Assembly (NCBI GenBank): GCA_030141605.1
Contig: JAQGDQ010000019.1
Location: 928,001 to 992,000 of the forward strand
Source: Tubiluchus corallicola
Lineage: Eukaryota > Priapulida > Priapulimorpha > Priapulimorphida > Tubiluchidae
Length of the DNA: 64,000 nucleotides
Direction of reading: 5' to 3'
The notes beneath the pieces are model-generated. The model was not told where the DNA came from and did not search any database. It saw only the letters and a list, made by a program, of their open reading frames with translations. Shown here piece by piece: positions 1-9,844 of this stretch (its first letter is position 1; each line of letters begins with the position of its first letter). Position numbers and translations under genes: made by a program.

Positions 1-2768
1 TGCAGCAGCCAAAAGCCAATGCCTGATTTTGACCAATCAGTGGCCAAGCATGTCGGCCGTGTTTTATCGAAAATTCGAACACCGTCTTCTATTTCCTGAA
101 CAATGAGTGCCTTGGATTCATTAAATATCTCATCTAGTTGTGCATTCCATGTGAATGGAGTCCCGGGTTTCAGGAGTGCACGGAAGGGAAGCATTCGGTC
201 AGCCATACTGAAAGCATAACTAACTTGGTTTATTACGCCGAACCAGGATCGAACATCGGTGATGTTTTTTGGAGTGGGAAATTCTAGTATAGCTTGGAGA
301 TATCGCCGACAAGGGCGGACACTATTGGGTGTAATTTCGAATCCTGCAAATTCGACTGTGTCTTCAGCAAAGATAAACTTGTCAGGATTAAGAGTGATGC
401 CATGACGGCCACATATGTCAAGCCATTCTATTGCCTGGAAAAAGCTTTCTTTGATTGTAGGTGACCAGAGGAGTGTGTCATCAATACATTTTGTGTGATG
501 GGGTACGTGTGACACGATCTCGTCATAGCGTCTTGAGTAACCATCACCCGAAGCAATGTAACCCTGAGGGGCTGTTTTGTAGCGATATCGGCCCCACGGA
601 GTGATAAATGTAGTAAGATGGCGGTCCTCTGCACGGATTGGGACACTGTGGTAGCCATTCCAGGCATCAAGTACTGTTTTCTTCATGTTTGGGGGTACAG
701 ATCTTGCCTGCAGAAATGGTGACTGGGTGTGGTGGGTTTCTCTTGTGGCATGAGCATTTAGGGCTTGAAAGTCAACGGTTCTGCGGGGTTGGCCGTTTTT
801 CTTGGGGCATACAATCATTCGATGGCACCAAGTGACAGGTTCGCCAATGGGGACAGGTTCCAAGACTCCTAGGTGGACGTCACGATCTATATCTGCTTTG
901 ACTTGTTTCTGCCAATGCAAGGCGACTGGGATGGGGTTGTGATGTGCCACGGGGGTGGCATCAGAATTCACCATGAGTTTCAAAGGGGGCCCTTCCATAA
1001 GTGGGAGAGGTTGGTGCTCACATATGTTGAATGTGCTTGCCTTGTAAGTGTCGAGGAGGTACTGTCTCAGTTTTGGCAAATTTTCTTGCGTTGGTGAAAA
1101 TGGCAGTTGGGAGGGTGGTGTAGGTGGCAGCTGTCGTCGTGGACAGTGGCACTCAGATGTCAAACCACTACTGTTTTGTTGGGGTTTTGATATGTCATGT
1201 GTCTCAGATGAAGTGCTGTTTGATGATGATATCTCTAGTGTGTTGCACACCTCACCAATCGTTGGAAAGCTTTCTGTGATCATTCCGAGTGCAATACAAG
1301 CTTCGCGGCTAATGTACAATTTGTTTGAAGTATCGGTGACATATACGATCTGCCTGGTTTCCAGTTGTTTGCCAGTCGTAGATGTACCAGTGAATCTTAG
1401 GATAGCAGCACCAAGGATGTTGACTCCACGATCATTAGCAGCTTGCATGCGCATGGTGACAGGTATAAGATGTTGCTCTGATATGCCTATGCGAGTGAGC
1501 ATTTTAAGGCTGCACAAGCAACTCTGGCATCCGGTGTCTGCAATTGCTGAAATTATACAAGAATTTGGTTGTCTGCCACAGCGAAAGCCAAGGGCTGTGT
1601 AGTCGCTTGGGTTTATTGACATGCGCAGTGTAACAAATGGTTGAGGCTTCGATGGTTGGCGTAGCCAACTATTACACATCTGGTCATATAGGTGATGACT
1701 AAGGGGAACTGTATGACGTCTATTTTTGTCATGTACGTGTGATGTAAATGAACACAATGTATCGAACACAGCTCCCTGTTCACCCAGTGAGGTGGATTGT
1801 TCACGACCTCTGTCACGGTCTGGAGCAGCATGTTTTGGCTTATTTCTAGATCTACATACCGGAGCAAAATGGTTTCTGCGACTGCAATATGTACAGGTTT
1901 TGCCGAAAGCTGGACATTTGTCCTGTCGTAATTTAAAATCAGAACCACTTCCATGACCGTGTCTTCCGCAGTGGCTGCATGGTTCGGATGTTTTATCTTT
2001 GGCTAGATTGCTTGTTGTTCGTCTGTATGAGCTACGCACTGCTTCAGCATTGTGGGTATCGAAGAGTTTTGAAGCAGATCGTTTTCCAGATTCTCTGCTT
2101 TCAATTAGCATTAATAATTCTTCGATATCCATGACTTGATTTTTGTCGCCGAGAATGTCCAGTTGGATTTCTGGATCTGCAATGCCGCGTGTGATACAGT
2201 CACGAATTATTTCGTTGGTATAGCTGACACTGGTGTCGCACTCGGGACATGTCACTTCATAATTGCAGATGCCGGCTTGTCCTCGTAGACGGGCGCAGAA
2301 TGCACGGATAGGTTCTTCACGGTCTTGTCGCATATCATGCAATGCTACACGAGCCACCATGGTGTTCTCAACGCGAACAGCGAGCTTTTTGATAGCATTA
2401 AGAACTACATCTTCTGCTTTGCCACTGAGACTGCCACCAGCAGAACGAGTGAGATCTTTGCGTAACGCTTCATCGCAACATTCTAATAATTGAATTACTC
2501 TGTCTTTACCAGTGATACCAGTGGCATCTACATATTCTTGCCAACGTGTGGTAAAATATGCCCATTCTTCGCTGGTACCGGCGGCAGATACAGTAGGCCT
2601 TTTCACTTTTTCAATTTTCGCAGTTGGAGCAGAATGTGCGGGTGGTGCCGCCTCTGTGTTCGTGGCGTGACTACCACGATGTATTTGCAGGAGTTCGAGA
2701 ACGATAGCCTCCGACAAGTCCTCTGTTGCATAATTGCAGCCAGTAATTGGGCACTGAACAATTGGCAT
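1..2768 (-). CDS. Ty3/gypsy-type Gag-Pol polyprotein, 3' part beyond the left edge
   Basis: One reading frame stays open from an ATG at 2768-2766 to the left edge (922 codons plus 2 bases); I read it through line by line and found no stop or frameshift. In order: an N-terminal C-x4-C-x18-H-x3-H finger (residues 6-34); a Gag body; a classical CCHC knuckle (C292, C295, H300, C305) preceded by other Cys (264, 267, 285); a retropepsin with the DTG triad at 411-413; a reverse transcriptase with the TVDFQALN and APQGY motifs and the catalytic box CIDD at 761-764 (a variant of YxDD); then the tether and start of RNase H (ATDWSK). Integrase should follow outside the window. Gag and Pol are fused in one frame with no shift. 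Retrotransposon replication protein, not a host gene; the open frame suggests a young copy. Confidence 0.93.
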   Translation of the reverse strand, partial: MPIVQCPITGCNYATEDLSEAIVLELLQIHRGSHATNTEAAPPAHSAPTAKIEKVKRPTVSAAGTSEEWAYFTTRWQEYVDATGITGKDRVIQLLECCDEALRKDLTRSAGGSLSGKAEDVVLNAIKKLAVRVENTMVARVALHDMRQDREEPIRAFCARLRGQAGICNYEVTCPECDTSVSYTNEIIRDCITRGIADPEIQLDILGDKNQVMDIEELLMLIESRESGKRSASKLFDTHNAEAVRSSYRRTTSNLAKDKTSEPCSHCGRHGHGSGSDFKLRQDKCPAFGKTCTYCSRRNHFAPVCRSRNKPKHAAPDRDRGREQSTSLGEQGAVFDTLCSFTSHVHDKNRRHTVPLSHHLYDQMCNSWLRQPSKPQPFVTLRMSINPSDYTALGFRCGRQPNSCIISAIADTGCQSCLCSLKMLTRIGISEQHLIPVTMRMQAANDRGVNILGAAILRFTGTSTTGKQLETRQIVYVTDTSNKLYISREACIALGMITESFPTIGEVCNTLEISSSNSTSSETHDISKPQQNSSGLTSECHCPRRQLPPTPPSQLPFSPTQENLPKLRQYLLDTYKASTFNICEHQPLPLMEGPPLKLMVNSDATPVAHHNPIPVALHWQKQVKADIDRDVHLGVLEPVPIGEPVTWCHRMIVCPKKNGQPRRTVDFQALNAHATRETHHTQSPFLQARSVPPNMKKTVLDAWNGYHSVPIRAEDRHLTTFITPWGRYRYKTAPQGYIASGDGYSRRYDEIVSHVPHHTKCIDDTLLWSPTIKESFFQAIEWLDICGRHGITLNPDKFIFAEDTVEFAGFEITPNSVRPCRRYLQAILEFPTPKNITDVRSWFGVINQVSYAFSMADRMLPFRALLKPGTPFTWNAQLDEIFNESKALIVQEIEDGVRIFDKTRPTCLATDWSKSGIGFWLL
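1..2768 (-). mobile_element. Ty3/gypsy LTR retrotransposon, left-truncated by the window
   Basis: The element is identified from its Gag-protease-RT order on the - strand. Its 5' LTR should lie to the right of 2768. I could not define it: no convincing TG...CA block with an adjacent primer-binding site stands out between 2769 and about 3900. The true right boundary is therefore unknown and may lie several hundred bases further right. Confidence 0.85.
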
Positions 2769-4380
2769 TCTTCCGCCTGATCATAAATAACTATGGAAGT
2801 TTTTGCTGAATCGATCAAAGTGGTTTATTTACGATATTGCAGCAATGATCAGGCTGAAATAACAACAACAAAATAATTACATATAATACTGCCATACCGC
2901 ATAGAGCGTAAGTACAAATATAAATGTATCGAATTATACTAATTTAATAATTGTTCCTTTAATCACAAAAGTATAACTGCAAATAATATACCGTTCTAAA
3001 TGTTAAACATCTGCTTAACGCTGCATGGAGTTCTTATAGTTAAACGTGCTAAAAATTGCCTCCTGGCAAACAGCAATACGGGTGCTCTTCATATGCTGAA
3101 ATCTTCGAGATCCTCTAATTATTGATTCGTTATTATATTATCATTTTTATGTTGATTTTTACTGCACTGTGAGTTGATCTTTTTTTCTGTGTCACAATAA
3201 TGGGCGTTTATTACATTATCAGTTGTAACAACGCACCTGCAAGTTTTTATTGAAAACTAAAATCTGCACACTGTAGAATACGCTTGCAGTATTTAGCAAT
3301 AACGACTTTGAGCATGAATATAAATTTGAGCATGAATATAAATTTTGCTCTTAACTAATTATAGCATGGAAAAGCTAAACGCAAAAATGTATTTACTATG
3401 GAATAATCATAGCTACCACTGATTGTGCCAAAACTGGTTAGTTGGATCTAATTTTACGTTTGGTTTCTCAAGTGCTTGAAGTTAGCAATGGCTTCCTGAA
3501 TAAATTGACATTTAACACAATATCAGTAATAGTGTATGGCGGCAACATATTCTAAATTCTCCACAGTACAGCTCTAAATTATCGCAGAATGTAGGTGCTT
3601 AGCAGATATCGACATTGTATTTAATATATTTATCAAAGATAGAGTAAATAATTATTTTGTTATAAACAAGTGCATATAGTATCACAACGGCTGCCGGGAT
3701 TTATAACAAGTTGAAGTTGACATCCAAGAAACTACACAGAAATGCGGAAGAGGCGGTGTAGTCCTATCGCCGTTAGGTAATTTTATAATTTCACCAGAAT
3801 TGAAATACAGCATGATTATCCTTTAGTTAAAGTCTCTCTCCTGCGTTGTTCAGGATCAATGTTGTAGCTGAATTGTTTTATGGAGACCGCGGGCCACGTA
3901 ATCGTGTGTTTTATGGTTTGGTCGTATGACGGTAAAATTGTTCAGTCGCTGTACAAATAACTTCTGTGCTGTAAACTCTCTTAAGTTCAGCACGTTTGCT
4001 TCATTGCCCAGTAAGAACTGTCATTCGTTCTCTTTCATTTGCTGTTATCCGCAAGGTCTGTCAAGCCACAAAAATCCCGGCGATTAAGTTCGCTGTTTGT
4101 TTCTGTCAAGAAACATAATTTTCTTTAATCATCTAAAACGACCCTTTGCGTCTGATGTAGCAGCTGCTAAACGTTGAACTGCTACTGTTGCTACTGATAA
4201 AAAAGTTTCACCTAGTTTTTTACAATAACAATTAACAATGTTTTCATGACGTCCCAGTTAGTTTAAACACATAAAAAGAATAATATATAGGACCGTTGTC
4301 AGCCAGCTGACTCGAATTTGATACTGTGCTTAGTGAAGCATTTTCTTTTTGCGACTTGAACCACGCCAAACAAACTTACT
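2769..4380. other. Non-coding stretch; probably includes the gypsy leader and 5' LTR
   Basis: AT-rich sequence without a recognisable gene. If the gypsy element is complete, its untranslated leader and 5' LTR must be here. An 18-bp unit is repeated exactly twice at 3307-3342. Confidence 0.4.
3307..3342. repeat. Two exact copies of an 18-bp unit
   Basis: TTTGAGCATGAATATAAA occurs twice back to back (3307-3324 and 3325-3342). Confidence 0.9.
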
Positions 4381-4994
4381 GCGATTGTAGCTATGGCTGC
4401 TGCTGCTATTACCACTTTGATAGCAAGCTTCCTAGTCTAGGCCCAAATCCTGAAAAAGGTGCTTCTATTTTCTAAGCTCTAGGGACGTTTTTTTAGAAAG
4501 CGGGCAATACAGCCAGTTTTATCTTAAAAAAGTTGTTGCGAAAATGGTCAAAAGCGCAAAAAAAACAAAATGGCTGCAAAGTTTTTGCTTAAACAATGTA
4601 AATGAAAACAAGTTCCCAGAACAGTAATATTAAGAAGTGATGACGACATTTATTACAGTGCCTTTGTAACCCATTTCTGTTACTTTTGCGATTGTAGCTA
4701 TGGCTGCTGCTGCTATTACCACTTTGATAGCAAGCTTCCTAGTCTAGGCCCAAATCCTGAAAAAGGTGCTTCTATTTTCTAAGCTCTAGGGACGTTTTTT
4801 TAGAAAGCGGGCAATACAGCCAGTTTTATCTTAAAAAAGTTGTTGCGAAAATGGTCAAAAGCGCAAAAAAAACAAAATGGCTGCAAAGTTTTTGCTTAAA
4901 CAATGTAAATGAAAACAAGTTCCCAGAACAGTAATATTAAGAAGTGATGACGACATTTATTACAGTGCCTTTGTAACCCATTTCTGTTACTTTT
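4381..4994. repeat. Exact 307-bp tandem duplication
   Basis: The block 4381-4687 is followed directly by a second copy at 4688-4994. Comparing the two by eye I see no difference, including the long A and T runs. No open reading frame or TE hallmark is evident in the unit. It is either a very recent duplication or an assembly artefact. Confidence 0.93.
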
Positions 4995-5112
4995 GTTACA
5001 AAAATGGTCGTCGTTTTCAAAATGGCCGACACACAAAAAACCTGTTTCACCTAAAGATTTATTCTAGAAAACAAAGAGCAAGTCATTTTTATTAATTCGA
5101 CCTCGTTGAATC

Positions 5113-5148
5113 TAAATGCTGCTAGACTAATAAATGCTGCTAGACTAA
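5113..5148. repeat. Two exact copies of an 18-bp unit
   Basis: TAAATGCTGCTAGACTAA occurs at 5113-5130 and again at 5131-5148. Confidence 0.9.
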
Positions 5149-5184
5149 TAATAAGGCCTAAGCAAAAAAGAAAGTGGCCGCCCG

Positions 5185-5690
5185 ATACCCGACGTATAGT
5201 CGCCAGAGTCAGCAGAATCGTGAAACATCGCTCATTTCGTCTAAAAGTTATGAAATTTAGCTCAATGCTAGAACCCGTCAAGGTAATTAATTTTGGGTAA
5301 AAAAGTCCTCCAATATTGGCGCCATTTTCAAGATGACCAACAAGATGCCCCGCTAGCATATAAAGGTTATAACTTAACTATCAGAACAGACAAGATGATG
5401 ATTTTGGTGGCTAAAATATACATTTTATAGGTCAAACATCCCACAACTATATACAACGCTTAAAAACATTTATCTGCTCCGGCAGCTAAAATACGGCTTT
5501 AAAGAACTAGCAACAACCTTCCATCTTCTACGCCATTTTAAAATGGCGGCAATGTTAGATGATTTTCGTTTGGCGTCATATCCAAAATTAATCACGTTGA
5601 TGGGCTCTAACTTTGTGCAAAGTACTATAACTTTTAGATGAAGTGAGCAAGTTTTTTTCGGCGTTCTACAAGAGAGTATTATTTTGGGAT
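5185..5690. repeat. Imperfect inverted repeat of a dispersed family
   Basis: The - strand of about 5185-5310 resembles the + strand of about 5560-5690: both carry, in order, CCAAAATTAAT, a GA[C/T]GGG[T/C]TCTA block, ATAACTTTTAGA, and GAG[T/C]GAG or GAGCA followed by a T-rich run. A third, more diverged direct copy lies near 6700-6810. A second shared block links about 5310-5440 with 5822-5955 (TTCAAGATGGCCAACAAGATG-like text). This is probably a decayed MITE cluster; no coding capacity. Confidence 0.6.
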
Positions 5691-8600
5691 CCAGGTCAAT
5701 TTCAAAGTGGCTGCGGCAGATAGTGTAATATATTAGCTATATTGCATGTTCTAAGACAGGTTGGATGATAATTTTATTAACTAGATATAGGGCTTTAAAA
5801 GTAAAAGCTTTAAATTAGTGTCCAATGAAGCCATCACGTTCAAGATGGCCAACAAGATGTCTATCGCTAGTATCAGATAAAGGCGACATCGCAGTTGTCA
5901 GAGCTGATATGGTGGTGATTTTGTTGTATAAATCTAATTTTTCAAGGTCAATGAATCCATATCTGCTGGTAGGGCAGCCAATGCCTGGACCAACAGTGCC
6001 TGCCTTATATACCATTCCTCTGGTGTGCCCCAACTGTGTGGCATATAGTGGAAGAATTGTCACCAAAAAAACCTTCCTCTTTAGTGAACAAGTCTTTACA
6101 TGCCTTGCAAACTGACGTTAATTCGCCATCTTTGTGATACAGGAGTACAACAAAACGTTCCAGCACATGCATGAGTTCAGTCAATAGTTCTGCTCTAGTA
6201 GTGTTTCTTAATGATACAAATGCTTCCGTTATGTGGGCCAAGCCATCCTTTTTTCTCTTTCTGTAAAAACTGAAGTCTGGTCGCATACAGTATGGACATT
6301 GCTTGCTTATTGGATTGCTTATTTTTTTCAGAATCAATGGCATTCACATTTTGATATGGCGTAAGATGTGTTTTTTATAAGCTAGCAACAGCTACCTTTT
6401 CGGCTATTTTGAAAATATTGATCATATTGGTACTACCCTAAATCCTTCACCTTTAAAGCGTACATACAGATACTAATATTCACCTTACGACAGGCAATAT
6501 AGCTAATATATTGCACAAGTAGCCACAAGTATTTGGCAGCTGTCTTCAAATCCTAACTGAGGTGATGTCTTGGGTGTTTCTGGACATCAGAAACTGACTC
6601 CTTGAAATTGAAAACCTAACCTATATTTTGATACCAAAGTTGCCATATTAACTACGCCATCATTTAGGATAATTACAGGCATCGATCTTGTCAACCATTT
6701 TGGAAATGTTGGATGATGTTCGATTGGCCTCATACCCAATATCACCTTGATTGGTTTTAACATTGTGCATAGTTTTCTTACTTAAGCGAAAATGCCACGT
6801 TTTTCACCATTCTGCTAGACAATTACCTCGGGATCACGTTGGCCATTTTGTTTTTTTACTGATTGTGCTGTTTGAATCGCTTTGCGTTATTTTTTGGCTA
6901 GTAGCAGCTTTCTGGATTCAAGAAGACTCAGTTGATTGGTTTTTGTTTGTATAATGAATTATATGATGAAACGGTTATTATAACTGCATTATCGGTATTT
7001 CGTTATCGCGTGGTAGCCGTTTTGAAACACTAGTCATTTTTAAATGAAAATGACAGAAATGGATTCCTCATTGCCAACTAACCTGGAATAGATGTCATAT
7101 TGGCTTCTTAATGTTAATTTTCTGAAAATTTCTCTTAATTCACGTTGTTTGTGCAAAAACATGGCGGCCATTTTTTTGGATTTTTAACTCCTTTGCGTTA
7201 AGTTTTCGAGCTGGCGACAGCATTTTTCGGATTCAGCATAGTCAAATTGATAAGACTGGCTATCTTGCCCACTTTTAGAAAAAAACACCTCTAGGGTATC
7301 ACTTTTCTGAAAATGGGACTATAACTATCTTACTGAAATTGCTTGAGTTGACACAATTTAATGTCGTTTTGAAAACGTAATGAAAACAACGTGAAATCGA
7401 CATTGTTTAAAACGCAAGAATTAGGTGCCCGGTCAAGGCATTAGGTTAACGCTTGCCTAAAACCAATTGACTAAGAAGACTAAGTTACGTCTCCGACTCT
7501 AGAGCAATTAGTGGTGAAACTAATGGTGCAATTAGAGGCTCAACGTTGGTATCAGTTCGTACTAATGTAACTATAACGAATCCGGTCCTTTTGTCCATAC
7601 GGCCAATTGGCTTCACCGAGTGATTGCTAAATTACTTTTAATGGAATTTACACATCCTGCGGCTAGCTTGCATCGTTCTCATTAATAAAGTGAAACTTAT
7701 TTGCAATCCATATAAGCTGAAATATATAAGGAGTCGTAAAATTAACGTATTGTAAGCCTATTGGAGGATATTGTTAAAGATATTTACAGCGAAGATATAT
7801 AACTGAGTAGTCACGGTGTGAGCTTAGCTTCAAATGTTAAGTAGTGCCGGGTCTTATTAGGAAATTGGTGGGAATTATCAAAAAAAATGCTCATTAGTGG
7901 TTTCATTAGCCATGTTTACGGCTATTTCCGGCAAATGCACACACATCCAAATACAGCAAAGACGCACCTACGATTCATTGCCCCATCGTACAGGATTATC
8001 CGTATTAAATGACTAGAGTCCAGTGAGACCATGCAGGATCAGTATTTGTAGCATCCCTACAAAAGCAGCAGTTGAGTGCTTTCTCCGTGCAGCTTTGCTA
8101 CGTTTCAAGATCTAAATATTTCAATATGCGAAGTTCACAAAATGTGTGCAACAAAGACGGCCTAGTTCATATGCTTGCAGAAATTCTGTCTTTCCAAATT
8201 TCATAAACTCCAAACTCAAGTCACCTGGATTAGCATGGCATTTGATTAGAATTTGATCACAGAGGCTTTATTTTTTATCAGTTCTTCAGCAGATTTTTTA
8301 TTAACTTAATCTGCCGCAACACAACGAAATTGAAGGAACATTTTAAATAACTGAAAACGTTACAATGATAGTTACTTGCCTTTGCTTGAGAAATTAGGCG
8401 TACTTCAATTTTTGATGAATGCATCTTGGATTTACTGCTGAGGATTTACAAAATGCTACCGGCTTCAGCCTTCAGTATCGAATTTTTCTTAATTATCACA
8501 ATGTAGAACTAAGTTATTGCATAAATAATGTTCAAACAGAACCGTTTCTTTAGCGTTGATTATTTGAATTAAAATTTATTTTTCACCCACTCCTGTTAAC

Positions 8601-9775
8601 ATCACTGATATATAGAATGTGGTTTGAAATACTGGGTATGTGGCTCAAAATCTGACGCAATATTAATAATAATATGAGCTATTTAAACTATTAGCTGCTA
8701 GGTTTGGCTTAGTTACTTAGCAACTATTTCCTTCATCATTCTTAATATTATTTTGCTGTCATAAGCACCGGTAATATTACTACGAAGAAACGGTACCAAA
8801 AGTGCTTTGTCTTTTTTTACAACATTCGTGCATTTAATTGCAAAATAAGCCTATTTCTTGATTATAAACATATAACATAGACGTGCTGTGGTTCCTTAAT
8901 TGCTGCTATAACATAGGGTCCAGCAATTTCCTACAGGGCAGCTTCTGTAACGGTAACGATATAGCTATCTTCATTTCGTGTATAATTGCTATTCTGTAGT
9001 CTGAACTCTGTAAACTTGTAAAGCCAATTTGAATTTAACGAACTTCTTCAAGAAGCTGTTAACAGCAACAACCTAATGCCGCAAATTACGTGAAAATGTG
9101 AAAAAGTTAGAGAAATTTGCGAGTTTTGAAAGGCTGTTGTGTAATAATTGCTGTGTAAAACGCGGACATCCAGCATAAATTGCAGACCAATTAAATAAAA
9201 GTGGAGAGCGAAAGTGGAGAGATGTCTGCAACAAATGCTTTTGGGATGTATTTTTAAATAGTATTTTCATTTCAGCATAACCTTAAATTAAGAAAATGTG
9301 TTCATATATAACCAGTATTACATGTGTTTTAAGTTACACCAACTCTTCCTACTCATAAGATCATTTAGTCATTCATTTAATCATACATCTTTTACATTAC
9401 AGCTCTTTCTCCACACTCCTGACAAGTCCTTTTTCAGATGGCATTACACTAAACTCACTGAAAAGACATTTTGTATTCGCACATAACTTGTTCCTAGAAA
9501 AAGCTTATAGGTATTTGTTTGTGGAGTCATCTTAATCACAGTTCTCAACACATAAAAATACAAATATACCATGGAGTTTTCTCATCGACAATTTCCTGTT
9601 GTGCAGTTTCACCATTATAATATAGAATGCAGACTATTTCAAGCGAATCGACATATTGAAATGTTACATAGAAAATTGTATAAGGGCATCATAAAGGTTT
9701 TGGTTATACACTGAATTTTTATTTTGTTATAATTTCTTGATCCAAAAATAAATTGTAGTTTTTCAATTGTTGCAG

Positions 9776-9844
9776 GATGTCGACGGCATTGAAATTTCAA
9801 ACATCAGAGATACTAGGACTGGAAAATATGCCAAAGTACCAAAG
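9776..9844 (+). CDS. PLCB: PLCB exon (PH domain strand, first exon found)
   Basis: 69 nt, phase 0 at both ends, acceptor TTGCAG, donor GTGAGT. Encodes a segment containing [16 protein letters not shown], typical of the PLC-beta PH domain just before DPKLRE. It starts without a Met, so at least one coding exon precedes it. Confidence 0.88.

Larger units (their letters stand above)
4995..9775. other. Non-coding stretch left of the first PLC-beta exon found
   Basis: No gene recognised. It may be intergenic, or an intron of the PLC-beta gene, whose 5' exon(s) were not found. The part from 5000 to about 7300 is built of diverged repeats containing AAAATGGC or GGCCATTTT; the part from 7300 to 9775 is plain AT-rich DNA in which I see nothing. 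Confidence 0.5.

Noticed and set aside
428-2818. Several short frames on both strands over the gypsy region
   Set aside because: They overlap the long open Gag-Pol frame in other frames and lack any domain.
2769-3500. Possible 5' LTR of the gypsy element
   Set aside because: No block with TG...CA ends next to a believable primer-binding site could be fixed by eye; the other LTR is outside the window.
5815-6343. - strand frames including 6005-6343 with two CxxC pairs
   Set aside because: They lie in repeat-derived DNA and I recognise no family; the Cys pairs are too far apart in character to call a zinc finger.
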